A DNA stretch of 64,000 bases from Xestospongia bergquistia (GCA_963965975.1 OZ014414.1:2455501-2519500); one strand, 5' to 3'. Counted from the stretch's first letter, positions 11,162-24,395 are shown. A program made the numbers and translations. Notes: a model not told the origin generated them from the sequence alone.

Positions 11162-14100
11162 TTACCAGAACACAAGTCTGTCTTTAATAACTTGGTAACT
11201 GTCTAACTTTTTACAATACTCTTCATCTTGTCTTGATAAGTATAGTTCCCTTATTGTAGTATTTTTATTAAGTGATGTACATATTGTCTTGATATCATCA
11301 TTGTTTAGTGAAGTATTGTTGAGATATAGTGTTGACAGTGAAGTTGTTGTTTGTAATAGATCTGCTATTGTACTGGTACTAACTGAAGTGATTTGACGAT
11401 TATATCCGATGTCCAACATAGTCAATGTTTGGTTTTTATTAAGTCCTTCACAGATATATTGGACTCCATTATCAGTGATGTTACAATTGTAGAGTTCTAG
11501 TTCTTTTAAAGTTGTATTACTTGCTAACATAGTAGATAAGTGAGTTATATCTTCATCTGTGATACCAGTAACAAGAGACAACCATAACTGTTTAAGTGTT
11601 TTATTATAAAAGAGACTATCACTGACTTGTTTGATACCACCAGTAAGTGAAGAGGAGTACAGCTCTAGTGTCTTTATTGTTTTATTAGTTTTTAGTATCT
11701 CTGATAATATCGATACACACTTACTGTCCAATGAAGTGTTGTATATATCAAGTCTCCTCACTGTACACTTATTAAGATTATTTATAATAACTGCAGTACT
11801 TTCAGGAGATGATGACCAGAGACGAATACTCCATTCTTTTCCTGTTTGTTCTTTTATTAATTTACTTATAAGATCTTCACTTTCTACTACACTTGGTGAA
11901 TAGAGTCTAACAATATTGTCATCATCATACCAATGAACACTTCCAGTGTCTCCTGTTATAAAACAGAGTTAATATATATTAGTAATTTAGTACACAGATA
12001 GTAATATAGTGGAGTGTGTCGGTACAAAATATTTTTGTATATAATGTTCCTTTATTTCATACTCTAGTATATTTTAAGACTAGCTAGGACATAGTTCATG
12101 AATACTTAAATAGCTTATTAATATTAATAAGGGGTGTGGTTAGATTCAGCTTTTAACCACAAAATATTGAGATGTTTCTAAATCAATTATGATGTTGACC
12201 TAACAGTTAGTGATTACTATTACAATAGAAAGTTAACTATGTCAATAAGTGAAGCTCAGCCACACCTACTTTTGAAAGTTGATTAGAACTAGTTAGTTAT
12301 TAAATTTTAATTTGTGTGTTTGTTCTCATAATATTTTATATTTATCATATCATATGTTCTACATTATAATACTAAAACTGAAAAACATTAACTTAATATA
12401 TACTAAGTTACAATTATAATATAACCTACTTAAATGAGGTAAGGAAGTCTCATCTTTATCATCAGCTGAACTATATAACTGATTTGTTAACTCTAAAGGC
12501 TTTATATCAATAGTTATAACATCTCTATTACTATCTAGACTAAATTTAGCATAATTTTAAACAGATCTCCTGAAAAAACACTAAAGTATTAGCCCCTCCC
12601 ACTGTATAAGAGGTAATATTAACAATGACCTATTAGTTTAATAATAATATATATAACTTACTAGTAGTTTCTGATAATCTATTAACAATTAGTGCAATCT
12701 TGTGTCCTCCTTGTTTAATAATAGTGACAGCTTCCGTATGTGATATACCTTCAGTTAAGTAACCATTAATTTCTAATAATTCATCGCCAATCTATAATAA
12801 TAATATTGTAAACCACACCCTTTACTAATTATAGATATATGTCACTTACTCTAAGTCGTCCATCTTTTTCTGCCGCTCCATCCTTTGCTATTCTTGAAAC
12901 TTGTAGAGTAGTGTTAGACTTTGCTCCTCCACAAATAGAAAATCCAAACATACCATGATCTTTAGTAAACTCTATATGATGTATTTCCTCTCTATTATGA
13001 TAGCCACGCCCTAGTTCAGGATAAAGAGGAAGTTGGTTATAGAATATTATTATAACATGTTTATTATTTTAGTGGGTGGAGTAACTAAATTAATATATTA
13101 ATATACTATAGAATTCAATATTATAATTATTGTGTGTATTATAAAATTAGTAATTCTGAGTTAGTCAAATGTGATAAGGTTGTCCTTGTTAATAACATTT
13201 AATTGACTCCTCCTATTTGTGAGTGCAATACTATACATTGTGGGTGTGGCTAAAATTATGCCTTAACCCTATTATCATCTTCCAGTCTCAAATATCACAA
13301 TACATATTAATACATAACATATAATTTCTATAGTACTATGTGTTATATAATGGACATTGTATTGTGTTATTACCTCTAGTAAATTCAGTGATCTCTTCCT
13401 GACTAAACTGTGATTTAGTCTCCTCAATTCCTTGATCAGTTACTAGTCTATGAGTCTTTGGTATTAATGCTAGATCTAGTAACAATGTCATATAATGAGA
13501 AGTGACTAATATCAGTTACTTTTTAAATTCTGCCTTAATACTTGAAACTGTTTGTTTCTTTCTCTTAATCGTAATGTCAATGACATTGTCATTTCCTGGA
13601 GTGTCTCCAACTCTTTTTGTTTCTCTGCAGACACTGACAGTAACTCTTCCTTAATAACTAAATAATTATTAATTATAATTATGTATTGATAAATCGGTAA
13701 CACAGACTATGCTAGTGATAGCTATTGTATTAATAATACCTTCCTTCCACTTCAAAAGTAATGTCAAATCTTTGATTGTTTTTTCTTTCATTTCTTTTCT
13801 TTCTACATAGAAACATTGCATTTAAATCAGATATATCATATAATAGACAGCTATTAAATAAAGAGTGATTATTGACTACATGGACAAATAAATACCTTCA
13901 CTTTGTTGGACAACAGATGATATTTGTAAAGTCATCTTTTTACTGATGGTTTGTCGTAGCTCAAGTTGACTTCTCAACTTCTTTGTGTTCTTTTCTACAA
14001 TAGTTCTAACCTCCTATATATCAATAAACAACACATGTAGAACACTTAAAATAGCATTCTGTCATTTCAATAATTGTCTTCATTACTAGAATCTCATGAA

Positions 14101-15953
14101 TATGATGTAAGCTCAATACTGAGTAACCACAAAGTCAAAACTGGTCTAACTCAGTATGTATAAAGCTAACTAGAAGCCAAAAAGTACTCTTTGTAGTTTA
14201 TGTCCAATTAATGAAAGTGTGAGGGAGAGACAGATACTATTTCAACTTAACATGTTAGCTCATTTGAAATACTATCTGCTTATAGCTTAAATTGAAGCTA
14301 TGATCTGTTACTATAGCAAAGTAGGTGTAAAAGCAATGTGGTTGTAGATGCAACTAGTTGGCTTTATACATATAGAATTATACTGGTATTGACCTTGTAG
14401 TAACTTAGAATTGGTTTTATTACATATTGATGGGACTATGGTAATGAAGAAAATGATGAAATGCTTTTTTCAGTATAACTGCTGTCTAATACTACTCATC
14501 TCTTACCTTGTCTCTTTGACGTTTATCATAAATAGTGTGGTAACTGAGAGTGAGTTTTATTAATCCCACCTCTTTTAATACATCAAGATTCTCCTCTGCT
14601 GTTAGTAGTAAAATATCCATCATATAGCGTGGAGCATAGCAGGTAACAATGATGGAGTTGCCTTTCTTAATAGCTCTAACTTGGACTGACTTTGCCATAT
14701 CTTTGAATGCCTTTGATAGCAGGCCTTCAATATGACTGAGGGTGCGTTCATTTATCTTCCACTCTACAACAAATTCGATAGTCTCACATATTAGGTGATG
14801 AGATGTTGAGTCTATTGCAAAGGTCTGGTCAATACATATGTCAGCTTTAATTTTTTTGCAGAATTCATCAACAGCTGTCTTGAAATCTATGATGTGTTGT
14901 TTAGCCTCAGTGATTTTGTAGTGACTAACAATAGCCTCCAGACAACAAACATTAATGATAGTACATGAATGTTGAACAATATCTATGACATCATCAAATG
15001 ATTCAGCATTAGCCAGTTGAGGTTCTAGTTCTTCAAAACATCTTCGTAGATACCTTTTGAGCTCTTTTAAAGAAGAAATACCTGCTTCAATGAGTGGTGA
15101 TAAAGTCTCAATAAGATCTCCAAAAGTCACTCTCATTTGATCAAAATCATATTGATATACAGAGTGTAGTTTGACTTGATGAGGGAATTTTTGATCTGTA
15201 AATAAAATTAAAAAATTATTATTATTAATATTCCAAAAAATTACCATATTCCTTGAGTATATCTTTAGCAACAGGTACTGTTTGTTCAGACTTTAATAAG
15301 ACACTTGCAAACAATTTTAATTTGCTAGGATCTTCATACACTGTAGTACATAATGCTCTCAATGGACCATCTCCTAGTATACCTCCCAGTCTATTGACTT
15401 CATCTAATGTCTCCTTAGAGATCACTCTCTCTGTATATAACATCTGAACAATCTCCACAGGAAGAGTAAGTGGTAAGATCCTATCAGAGTGTTTCTGTAA
15501 CATTTGACAAGCTGGAGTGGATAATTTATCTGTTAAAATGTAAAAGACAATGCATTACAAAACATAAGATCACTAGTTCTCACTAAGTCCCTTTATTTGT
15601 TCAGCAGTGAAAACTTCTTCTATTGTCTTGAGAGCGTCAGCTAACGAGTCCCATGTAGGACCTCCACTTTCAGTCACCTTGTCAGCTTTACTCAACCACT
15701 GAGTTAAACATTCCTGAAGACAGCTCTCTGGATCATCTCTGTACTTGCTTCTAATACTTGATAGAGTAGGTTGTAACAGACCCAGTTGTAGACCAAGAGG
15801 AGACCAACGATAACTTGGGAAATAGCCTTGTTTTAAAGCCTTAATGATATCTTTCAAATTACTAACATCTATAAAAACAATGTAAAGAAAAGAAACAACT
15901 TAAAGTGAATACAATCATGTTAACTCACTTAGTTCACTTTGATTTGTTGCCAT
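11162..15953 (-). CDS. Death / CARD-like / PDZ / LRR multidomain protein, 12 exons
   Basis: Exons on the minus strand: 15953-15929, 15868-15584, 15529-15245, 15195-14507, 14013-13896, 13802-13740, 13657-13520, 13475-13374, 13010-12850, 12791-12662, 12534-12430, 11952-11162. All have GT/AG ends, every phase agrees, and the total is 2892 bases (963 residues). Domains: death domain about 10-100; CARD-like bundle about 104-198; an unnamed mostly helical region 199-428; coiled coil about 430-530; PDZ about 575-665, split by an intron before its IGDELLEING motif; ribonuclease-inhibitor-type leucine-rich repeats about 745-955. There is no signal peptide or membrane segment, so it is probably cytosolic. 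Death folds suggest apoptosis or immune signalling, PDZ a scaffold to C-terminal peptides, LRR ligand or self-binding; these roles are inferred. Confidence 0.85.
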
Positions 15954-16240
15954 AACTAAGGACCTGGGAGCGTCTAGTACTAGTAAAGGGTGGGGCTTCA
16001 TACAAATTGTAACTATTAAAAACTGATACTATAAATAGCATCTCATAGTCATTTGTGATATAAATAACCTTTCCTTATTTGGTAAAATAACTAATATTTT
16101 TGTTGTATACAGTTTCAGTAAGTTAAGACTCAACTATATTTGTCTTCTATTTAATAACTATTAATTAATTATTAATAACTCAGGTTGTTTCTAAATACTG
16201 TAGAGTAATTAAGATACTAACAGTAAGTGATGAACATAGT

Positions 16241-16475
16241 ATGTCAACAGAGTTACAAGGAAAAGAGATCAAAGTAGTAACTAGTTCACTTTGTGTGGAT
16301 ATTGTAGCAGCTCATGGTCAGAATATGTCAAGGAAGTTAGTAGTTAAAATACTGTCACACCCACTTTATTGTTTTGTTTTTCTATAACTCTATCAAGTTG
16401 ATGTTAAATGATGTTCATGTTAACAAGAAAGGTATCAAGGCCATTTTAGCAGCTGGTGAAACAAGATGATATACA
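16241..16475 (+). CDS. Possible small two-exon gene, unknown function
   Basis: ATG 16241 opens MSTELQGKEIKVVTSSLCVD; a short intron (GTAGTT near 16330 to CAAG near 16398) would join it to LMLNDVHVNKKGIKAILAAG, ending at TGA. It is divergent from the death/PDZ/LRR gene with about 290 bases between starts. The GIKAIL motif recalls the GVIKAIM motif of the repeated exon family at 24.1, 32.4 and 57.5 kb. Weak evidence. Confidence 0.3.
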
Positions 16476-17261
16476 AATTGGGCATTTTACAGAGTTAACT
16501 TTTATGAAGAGAACTTAACTACTTAATTTTATTGACAATCATGTTTATTTAGTACTGATTTATATTTTTTAGTGTTCCCATTATAGTTACATAATTTGGT
16601 TCGCATTGCTGATCTAAGAGATTTAGGCTAGCCATCTCAAAGTAGGAGAACTCTAACCTCACACCCTATATATTGACACCACCTATTAAAGAATCCTCCT
16701 CACCTACTAGGTAATTCACTATATTGTTGATTGCTGTGGTATACTATATAGTGAGAATTTTCACTGGTAAAATATTTTCTAGAACCTATCATAGTGAATT
16801 TAGAGTTAAGTTTTGCATGGTTATATAACATTTAATCAGTTCATAATGTATACTCTATATATCATTACAACAGATATAGTCCATTAGTGAAGTAGTGGAC
16901 TATGCAATAAGAGACTGAACTTAATTACTTAAAGAAACTTGCACAGAACATAGTCAACTAAATCAATTCACATTAACATTCTGTCATCAGTAGTGTCTAT
17001 AATGCTACAAGTGACAAGAAGGTAATGTACTCATAACTACAGATGATCCATACGTTAGTCCAGTTAAACAAACATACTAATGTCAATGTACAAAGTAGTG
17101 TTTATAAATTATATGTTGAGGAGATGGAGTTGATGAACATGATAGTTCATTGGAATTAGTCTCTATTGCTGAATATTACAAGTAAATAAAACAAAATACT
17201 TTACAACATTAACTAAATTTATTAATACATGATAATTAATATATAATATGTTTTTTTCGCT

Positions 17262-17470
17262 ATCTTCCTGGTGTTCTAGTTCAAGTTCAGCCATTCCCTG
17301 TTGAACCTCCATTCATGCATCGTACACTATTCCATCTTTCTTCAATTAGTTAATTTCACTGTACTCTGAGCCATTGGGATTTCCTGTGAAACATTTTTGT
17401 ATAATTTCTTCGCTAACATCATCCCGGGCTCGAGGTTCCATGTATCCATAGTTTCATTGGGCCAAGAAAA
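17262..17470 (-). pseudogene. Decayed exon of unknown gene (duplication 1, copy 1)
   Basis: The minus strand reads NYGYMEPRARDDVSEEIIQK, then GNPNGSEYSEIN, a stop, and after another stop MEVQQGMAELELEHQEDSEK. A tyrosine- and acid-rich tail of this kind could be a cytoplasmic tail, but the family is not known. Two stops make it non-functional. Confidence 0.45.
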
Positions 17471-17479
17471 CTTATAGAC

Positions 17480-18470
17480 AAACTGGAAAGACTGCTGACT
17501 TATTACTTTATTAATAATTAAAAATGATTGTTATTATTATGATTTCTACAATTATTATCATTAATAATTATCAATATAATTGTGTGCAGCTTTTATTAAT
17601 TTGAGGGAAGCTCTTATTTAAAGAAAATGAGGTACTTGTTTGTTACCAAGCAAAAAATTGTGACAAATTCACTGCAACTACAGAGCAACTTCCCCATTTT
17701 CTGACAAGATCATGATACACCAACACATATACTTTGTCTACTTGTTTTTGCTTACTGATTTATTGATAGTTCTACTTGTTACTCATATTATTAAATATTA
17801 TTCATTATATAAATACTAATATCAAATGGTGTGTGAGTACTATTCACAGAAATAGAGAAAAGTTAAGTATTATGTAAGTATAAGTACAGTATAGGTAATG
17901 CATGAAAAGTAAAGCATATAAACTAGCTATTATGTGTAGCCATACCATATATGTGTTTACAACAGCATTTAGCAGACACATAAACAGTACATGGGATGTC
18001 ACTCACCTATAATACTTACATGATGACTCTGTCCTCCATAAAAGAACTAAGAGACAAGTTTTCTCTTCCATTAAACTAACTAATTCAAAGTGTTTTGGTA
18101 ACAAGCAGAAAATATCATATTTTAATGTGAAATACATGTAAATAAAATATAACTTTTAATCATATTCTGTTTAATATACTTCAAATTAAACTAATTCTAG
18201 TTAAACCAGTAGTAGGAGAATATCAACTGTTTTTTAAGTATATATATACTATTATTTCCCATTGTTAGTAAATATATTGTGAGAGAACATCTTTATAAGA
18301 TATTAGTATGTAAAACACATGTATATACCATTAATTAAATGGTCTTCAATAGTGTATTAATATATATTATAATAATAAAATATATTAGCACAGTACACAT
18401 TTGTAAACATAGTCAGACTAAGTTATATAATAATTAGATTATTGAATATTTTGCTTCCTATAAGTTAAAA
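17480..18470. other. No gene seen
   Basis: AT-rich part of segmental duplication 1 without a supported gene; mirrored by 43480-44470. Confidence 0.5.
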
Positions 18471-18474
18471 GTTA

Positions 18475-21400
18475 CTATTGACGTTCAGCAAGGTATTTAC
18501 GGATTTTATCAGCTATTTTTTTGTTATTAACAATATCTCCTTCGATTACAGCAATCACATCTCCCCATGTAATAAGATGTCGAATATCATTCATAAGCCA
18601 TTGATGGATAACTTTGTCTAGTTTTACAACAGTGGCAGTATTTCGACAAGTTTCTAAACTTCTCAAAAAATTGTGATCAGCATGAAGAGCCCTACCAATG
18701 TCATTCCAACGGCCACAAATAGGAGCCAAAAGCTCAAGTAGTTCTTTTAAGGTAGGACGCTTCCTTAAGATATCTGAAAAGATATATAAAATATTTAAAC
18801 ACCTCATTCTTTGACTGACTAAGTAATATACCAATTGGCTATAATAGAAGCACCTGTGGTGTAAAAGTCTAATAAGCTATTATACTGAAAATTATGTTAT
18901 GTTGCTTAATTATCTTGTGTGTTTTTTCATAAAATTAGGTTGTTGTTCACTGACCAATAAATTAAGTATGACCTAAAATGACTGATAAAGTCCTGCAGTC
19001 ATAGTGGTAGGAAAGGGGGGGAGGCAGGGGGCTGAAGCCCACCCCCCCTCCCCCCCCAACTTCAAATCAGGGGGCTTAGCCCCCTGATTTACACTTAAGA
19101 CTATGTACGCAATAACCTCTTGACTGAAGTTGTTATTGTGTTAATTTGTGTACATTAACAGTTAATCACCACATTATTGTGTGGTCATGTTACCTTCTGT
19201 AAAATTAATTGCCATAACAAAAGTATTAATAGAATGAAATGTACTTTTTGAATCTTATGCCAACTAAAAAATTACCTACAAAGTACTATGAGCCAAGAAC
19301 GACTAAACCATGTCATGCTGTTACATACACATAAGGACCATACTAAGAACATAAACTTATTAAATAAAAGCTGAGTTTGTTTCCTTTAACGAGAGATGAC
19401 TTAATTTTTTTGGTCATTTTTGATGTTTAATAATATAACAGAACTAAATATATAGTCAGCCCCAAAGCTTAAACTTCATTCCTACCCCTCTACCTGCAGT
19501 TATTAGAAATTTTCAAACTTATATTTATTAGGTATCAGAATATGTTAGCATACAAAGTTTTATTAGTATTGTAGTGATGTATATTAAGAAATACATCGTT
19601 TTGACAACTACTTAAATGTTTATAAGTTAATTTTAAGGTACCTGTTGACAAGTTTGGTTGACACAACTTACACAAATTCCTATAACTTGATAATGTTAAT
19701 ATACAATACAATATATTCAATATAGTTATCCTGATGTTAACATCAATAGTTATAGCACATATTTGTGTGGATGTATAATATATAAATTTAGGCAGTACTT
19801 ATAAGCTTTCTCGCATTATAGTAAAACTAATCAATGTCTCATCAATTTGGGTCATGAGACTAAAAATGCCTAACATATATATATACCTTGATTCAGAGTA
19901 GTCTTTGCTTTATGTTGTGGTGGATCTGGATTAGGAGAGTGATGAATCTATAAGAGAAACTAAAACAATTATATATGTATACAAGAACCTTTTTTTGTTA
20001 TGAAGAACTTTTATATTTTAACATCATTTAACTTCTTTATTGTTGTAAATGAAAGACAATATACGAGAGAACACTTACTTAAAAAACATGTTATTTCTTA
20101 ATGAATAAATATAATTATGTTCAAAATTTAATTATTGACACTAAACTTATATTTTTGTGGAAACAGTAACATACAAAATGGCTGCTAAATATTATATTAT
20201 ATAAAATTTTACAAATCAGTTTATGTATACCAAACAATGATAGCATTTAGTGATCAGAAAATGAAGATGAACAACTACTTCAATTTAAGACACAAACCTG
20301 TTTTTATGATAGATTATTGACAATGGACTAGTTTAATTTAGAATTTTTTAACTATTTGACTTAAAATTCATTTGAAAAAAATGATTAAATATAACATTTT
20401 CATTTCAAGTACATATAATGTTCTCATCATAAATGTAGATAATATTTAAAGACCAACTGTTATTCCTGCATATGAAGTTCAAAATCAAAATTAAATTGCA
20501 ATATATCACAAAGCATGCAGGTATTCCAATGTAAACATCATATGCTTTGTCATATATATTTTTTGAAGTACTTGTAAAGTGGTTTCATCTCAAAGTGTGA
20601 AATCAGTGTCTGTAATACTACAACTATAGTAATATTTTGCATTCCATCTTGGTGGTTCAAGTGTTACATTACTAAATCAAATATTCATTCCACTCATTAT
20701 TACAGCAGAGCAAGTTGCTCTATTACAATTTATCAGACCCTCCCCTGTCTGTTGTTCAAATATAGAGGTTGAATCTAACTTGTGAGACTACTAGCTAATA
20801 TATTTATATGAGTACATGTATGATAAGTGTGATGTGCTGGTTTAAGTTGAATGTATTTAACCAGGACCCCATAGTCCTGCTAAAGAAATAGAATTACATA
20901 ATACAGCATTGAGTAAATACAACTTTTGTAAATGTCTATGTAAGGAAACAAATTAATAATATTCATAAAATATATATTAATGAAATTTTCTAAATCAGTG
21001 CAGTAGAAGTTGTCAGCAAATAATTTTTCAAAGTAAACTATTAATCACAATAAAAATGGATTGTTTTATTAAATTGATAGTAGTAAGTATCACAATGCTC
21101 TTTACTGTTACTATAATGATTACATGACAATTATTTGTGTTGTCATTTTGGTTAATGCTAGAAACTTTTTCAAGGATCTAAAATGTTGATAATGAATACA
21201 ATTAACTATCAGCTCTTTTTTCCCTATCTGTCATATAATTATATCGAAAGATGGAATAAACATAAAAATGATAGGGTTTTGGCAGTTACTATCTGATGTT
21301 CTAAGAGAAACTGTGCTATGACTATGACTGTGAGTAGTAGATAAAGACCAAACTATGTTGAAACTTATATTGTTCAGCCTACTCCACTAAAAGAAGGGAT

Positions 21401-22257
21401 AGGAGAACTTAGTATAATTTTTCATGTTCAATGCTATTGGTGATGCTTGGAAAAAGAGACTGTCATTCAGATTTTTATCTAATGACATTTTAAGTCAATA
21501 ATTTTGACTATGTCCCCTGTTAGATACTAGTTCAATACTGGGCAAACTCAATACATACATTAAAGACAACGTACTATATCCTTCTATAACAGATGAGGAT
21601 ACAGTTCCATTTGAACCAATCAAATTGCAGATCATCTTGTTTATGTTGCTAAATTTTATAAAACCTGTAGGATGGTGTGATAAGTCTTAGTAAAAATTGG
21701 ACACAAGCAAGTTTTGTTGTGAAGTTCAAATCAAAGAATATATATATCAGAAAACTAACATGACATTGACTAAAATAAAGCTGAAAAAGCCTATAATTAT
21801 TTGTGAAAAATCATACATATTTTTTAACATAATATCTGCAAAAATTAGCTTTCCTTTAGTGGAAAGTGAGTTAGACAAGAAAGCAATGAGTAGTACTGGA
21901 TAGTGCATGTGTTAGACAGGAAGGAAGTACTTTTAAGTTTTAAAGAAATTATTCATCAAAATGTGGTAAAATGTTCCTGATACCTTAATTTAAACACATT
22001 ACAACACGTGGCCTCGATACTTAGGCACTCAATAGTTTTAGTGTTTAGTATTTACTTGCATGGACTATGGCTACAGTATCAACTTACAGGGGCAGGTGGA
22101 GTAGACAAAGAACAGTCTGTCGAATTTGCTTTTTCCTTTTCCATATCACCTTCCTAAATTGCCAGATTAACACAATCATTGTGTAATCAGTTGTGTGCAA
22201 TTTTATTAAAATCTCACTCACATCACAGAGAAGTTTTTCCTTATCAGATCCTGCCAT
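18475..22257 (-). CDS. Death-domain adaptor protein, four exons
   Basis: Exons 22257-22222, 22153-22088, 19947-19887 and 18773-18475 join with phases 0, 0 and 1 and total 462 bases, giving 153 residues. The first 55 are a charged then Pro/Ser-rich linker (STPPAP, HHSPNPDPPQH). Residues about 55-150 form a death domain with the expected WNDIGRALHADHNFLRSLE and ITWGDVIAVIEG blocks, and it ends in YLAERQ. With no other domain, it looks like a homotypic death-domain adaptor or decoy that would bind other death-domain proteins in the cytosol. The 2-kb intron 2 holds nothing recognisable. Start chosen: the ATG at 22257 directly precedes a good GTGAGT donor. Confidence 0.75.
19064..19090. repeat. 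GC-rich palindrome
   Basis: Two 13-base arms (AAATCAGGGGGCT and its complement) around a single T, next to G- and C-runs at 19013-19057. It sits in an intron of the death adaptor. The related site at 45052-45085 is less perfect. Confidence 0.85.
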
Positions 22258-22329
22258 CTGTATGAAAACAAGATCATCAGTGACACAAACACTTATTGAA
22301 ACTCAAATCTTCTGAATATGTTAATTTTA

Positions 22330-22760
22330 AAAGTATCAGCACATTAGGACACAATATAGAGTAAAATTGGAATGTTAAAATGGGAGAGAGTAAAGTAAAA
22401 TTGTGACATTGCATTAGGAGACAGTATAGGATGACATTGAGATATTTCATTATAACATATTAGGGTAATATTAGGACACAATATAGGGTTAGGTGTGCCT
22501 CACTACATACCACAAGGTAACTTTGGTTATATTAAGACACATTATAGGTAGAATTAGGACAGTACATTAATAAATAGCATAAGATATCATTGGAATGTTA
22601 GATTAAGACATTGTTTGTGCAACATTGTTACATTATATTAATAGGATAAAATTGGGACAATGTATTAAGATACAGTAAAAGGTAACATTAGGACATTATA
22701 TATTAGCACTCAGTATACATGTTTGATGAAATTGAGAAGTTGTTGGTATTAGAACACAAA
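22330..22760. repeat. Degenerate minisatellite
   Basis: Many imperfect repeats of a unit like ACATTAGGACACAATATAGG, followed by GTAAAATTGG, can be followed for about 430 bases. It ends about 75 bases upstream of the death adaptor start, so it overlaps its likely promoter. Confidence 0.6.
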
Positions 22761-22799
22761 AGGGTAGCAGTGAGGCATCATCAAATTAGAGTTACTCAT

Positions 22800-23800
22800 G
22801 GATTATATTGACACTGGGAAATAGTCAAGTTTTGCCTTAGGAGACAGTGGATATAAGCTTTGTTTAGACACAGTGAACATAGCAGACTCAAAAACAACAC
22901 TGTAATGGCTAAGGACACAGTGTTACTTCTTGATTATACTGTCACTGTAACATAATCAGGAACACTATTGTCTTAGTCTTAACTGCAAGAGAACAATCTT
23001 AGACTAACTTTGCCGTATAGATTCTGGTTACTACTTTTTGTCTTGCCAAACAGCCCTGCTAAAGTAACGTCCTCACAGCTCACTAAATGAAGTTATGTCG
23101 ACTAAGTTTATTTTTCTAGTAGTGCTACAAAGCGCGGCTAGTTCATCTGAGCATGCTCAGTTAATCATCGAGATCGCGCCATGATAGTGACAAAAATTTT
23201 GCAATCCCTACTAATCTTATATACAGTAACATTGTCTGTTTGAAACTTTGAGTTCAGGTTTATTGACTAGAAACACATATATGTGTGTGGATCTTTGCTA
23301 TTGTAGGGGCAGTATATTATTATCTCGTTACACTGGACTGAATTACCTGCCTCCTGCCTAGTCTTTAGACTATGCACACGTGCTGGCAGACCAGATCATT
23401 TGTTAAACATCCTCTCCAGTGACCAGTGAATAATAGTTTAAACATTTATGTATTACATTTGCTGAAACAGTATAAGTACAAAATACATCAATATAACAAA
23501 GATAATAATTAAATAATTAAGCAACTGAAAACTTATAACTCAGTATCAGTGATGTATAATATATCTTTGATGTCTATATTTTACAGTCATTTTTGTAGGA
23601 TGTATATTAGTCAATGACCACAATCACCACATATTAAGTGTATGAAGTTGACTTTCATTAAATCATACAATCTAGAAATATAATGAGATAATGACCACTA
23701 AATAATTATTGATCAGTAGTTCCATTAAATTCAGAGCATCAGGAACAACAATATCAGATATCACATACCTCCATTATAAACTGATGCTGGTACTATAGAG
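22800..23800. other. No gene seen
   Basis: Spacer with a short GC-richer stretch near 23130-23180 (GAGCATGCTCAG palindromic core). No coding signal. Confidence 0.4.
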
Positions 23801-23849
23801 AATACTGTGTGTTAATCTGTAAAGTAAACTTTTTTATAGAAAATGATGT

Positions 23850-24395
23850 AAGATTCACCAGCTCTCACTGCTTTTATTAATAACCCTCTCATCAGAAAAC
23901 AAAAGAACAAAGTAAGTAATAAAAATAACTATTCTTTTAACACTTTTTTGTCTGTAGCTACTCTTATGATGTTTTAAAAGAGAATCAGTATTCTGATCTC
24001 ACTATATAAACCTCCTTAGTAAGTCCTTAATCCACAGTGACATATCGGTTATTGTTGTCATAATGATTTTATAGGTGTATTACATGAAAATAATCATTTA
24101 ACCATTGTCCCTCGAGTGATCAAAGCAATAATGAGTGTTCATGGAAGAGCAGTCAACATTGTTATCACTACTGCTAAGATATAATAATATTCGTTATTAA
24201 GTGCCTGTAATTATAGTTTTTGTGTCATAAGGCCTCTGAGTGATAAAAACAATAAAGATGTACAAACTGTTCTTCAAAGACTTAAAAGTAAAGGTATACT
24301 TGTATATGACAACATCTCACTCTCTCTCTCTCTCTCCCAAAGATTAAGAAAATAGTTCAATCAATGGAGCAATGATTATAGAGAATTTTACTTCT
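23850..24395 (+). pseudogene. Small-exon gene family, copy A (unknown product)
   Basis: Plus-strand exon remnants: one near 23958-24010 (QYSDLT then a stop after a deletion); 24075-24178, reading VLHENNHLT then VIKAIMSVHGRAVNIVITTAK; then KPLSDKNNKDVQTVLQRLKS; then a short end exon, IVQSMEQ-stop. The donor after 24178 is AT rather than GT. Homologous exons occur in copies B and C. Function unknown. Confidence 0.5.

Larger units (their letters stand above)
16540..19200. repeat. Segmental duplication 1, copy 1
   Basis: About 2.65 kb that matches 42570-45186 in the same orientation along its whole length, with scattered substitutions and small indels. It contains the last exon of the death adaptor gene and a decayed exon at 17262-17470. 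Confidence 0.9.

Noticed and set aside
11631-11903. Plus-strand 90-codon frame
   Set aside because: Antisense shadow of the LRR exon.
16241-16475. HPr-like phosphocarrier
   Set aside because: Only a short motif resembles HPr; no catalytic His context. Kept as an unknown small gene.
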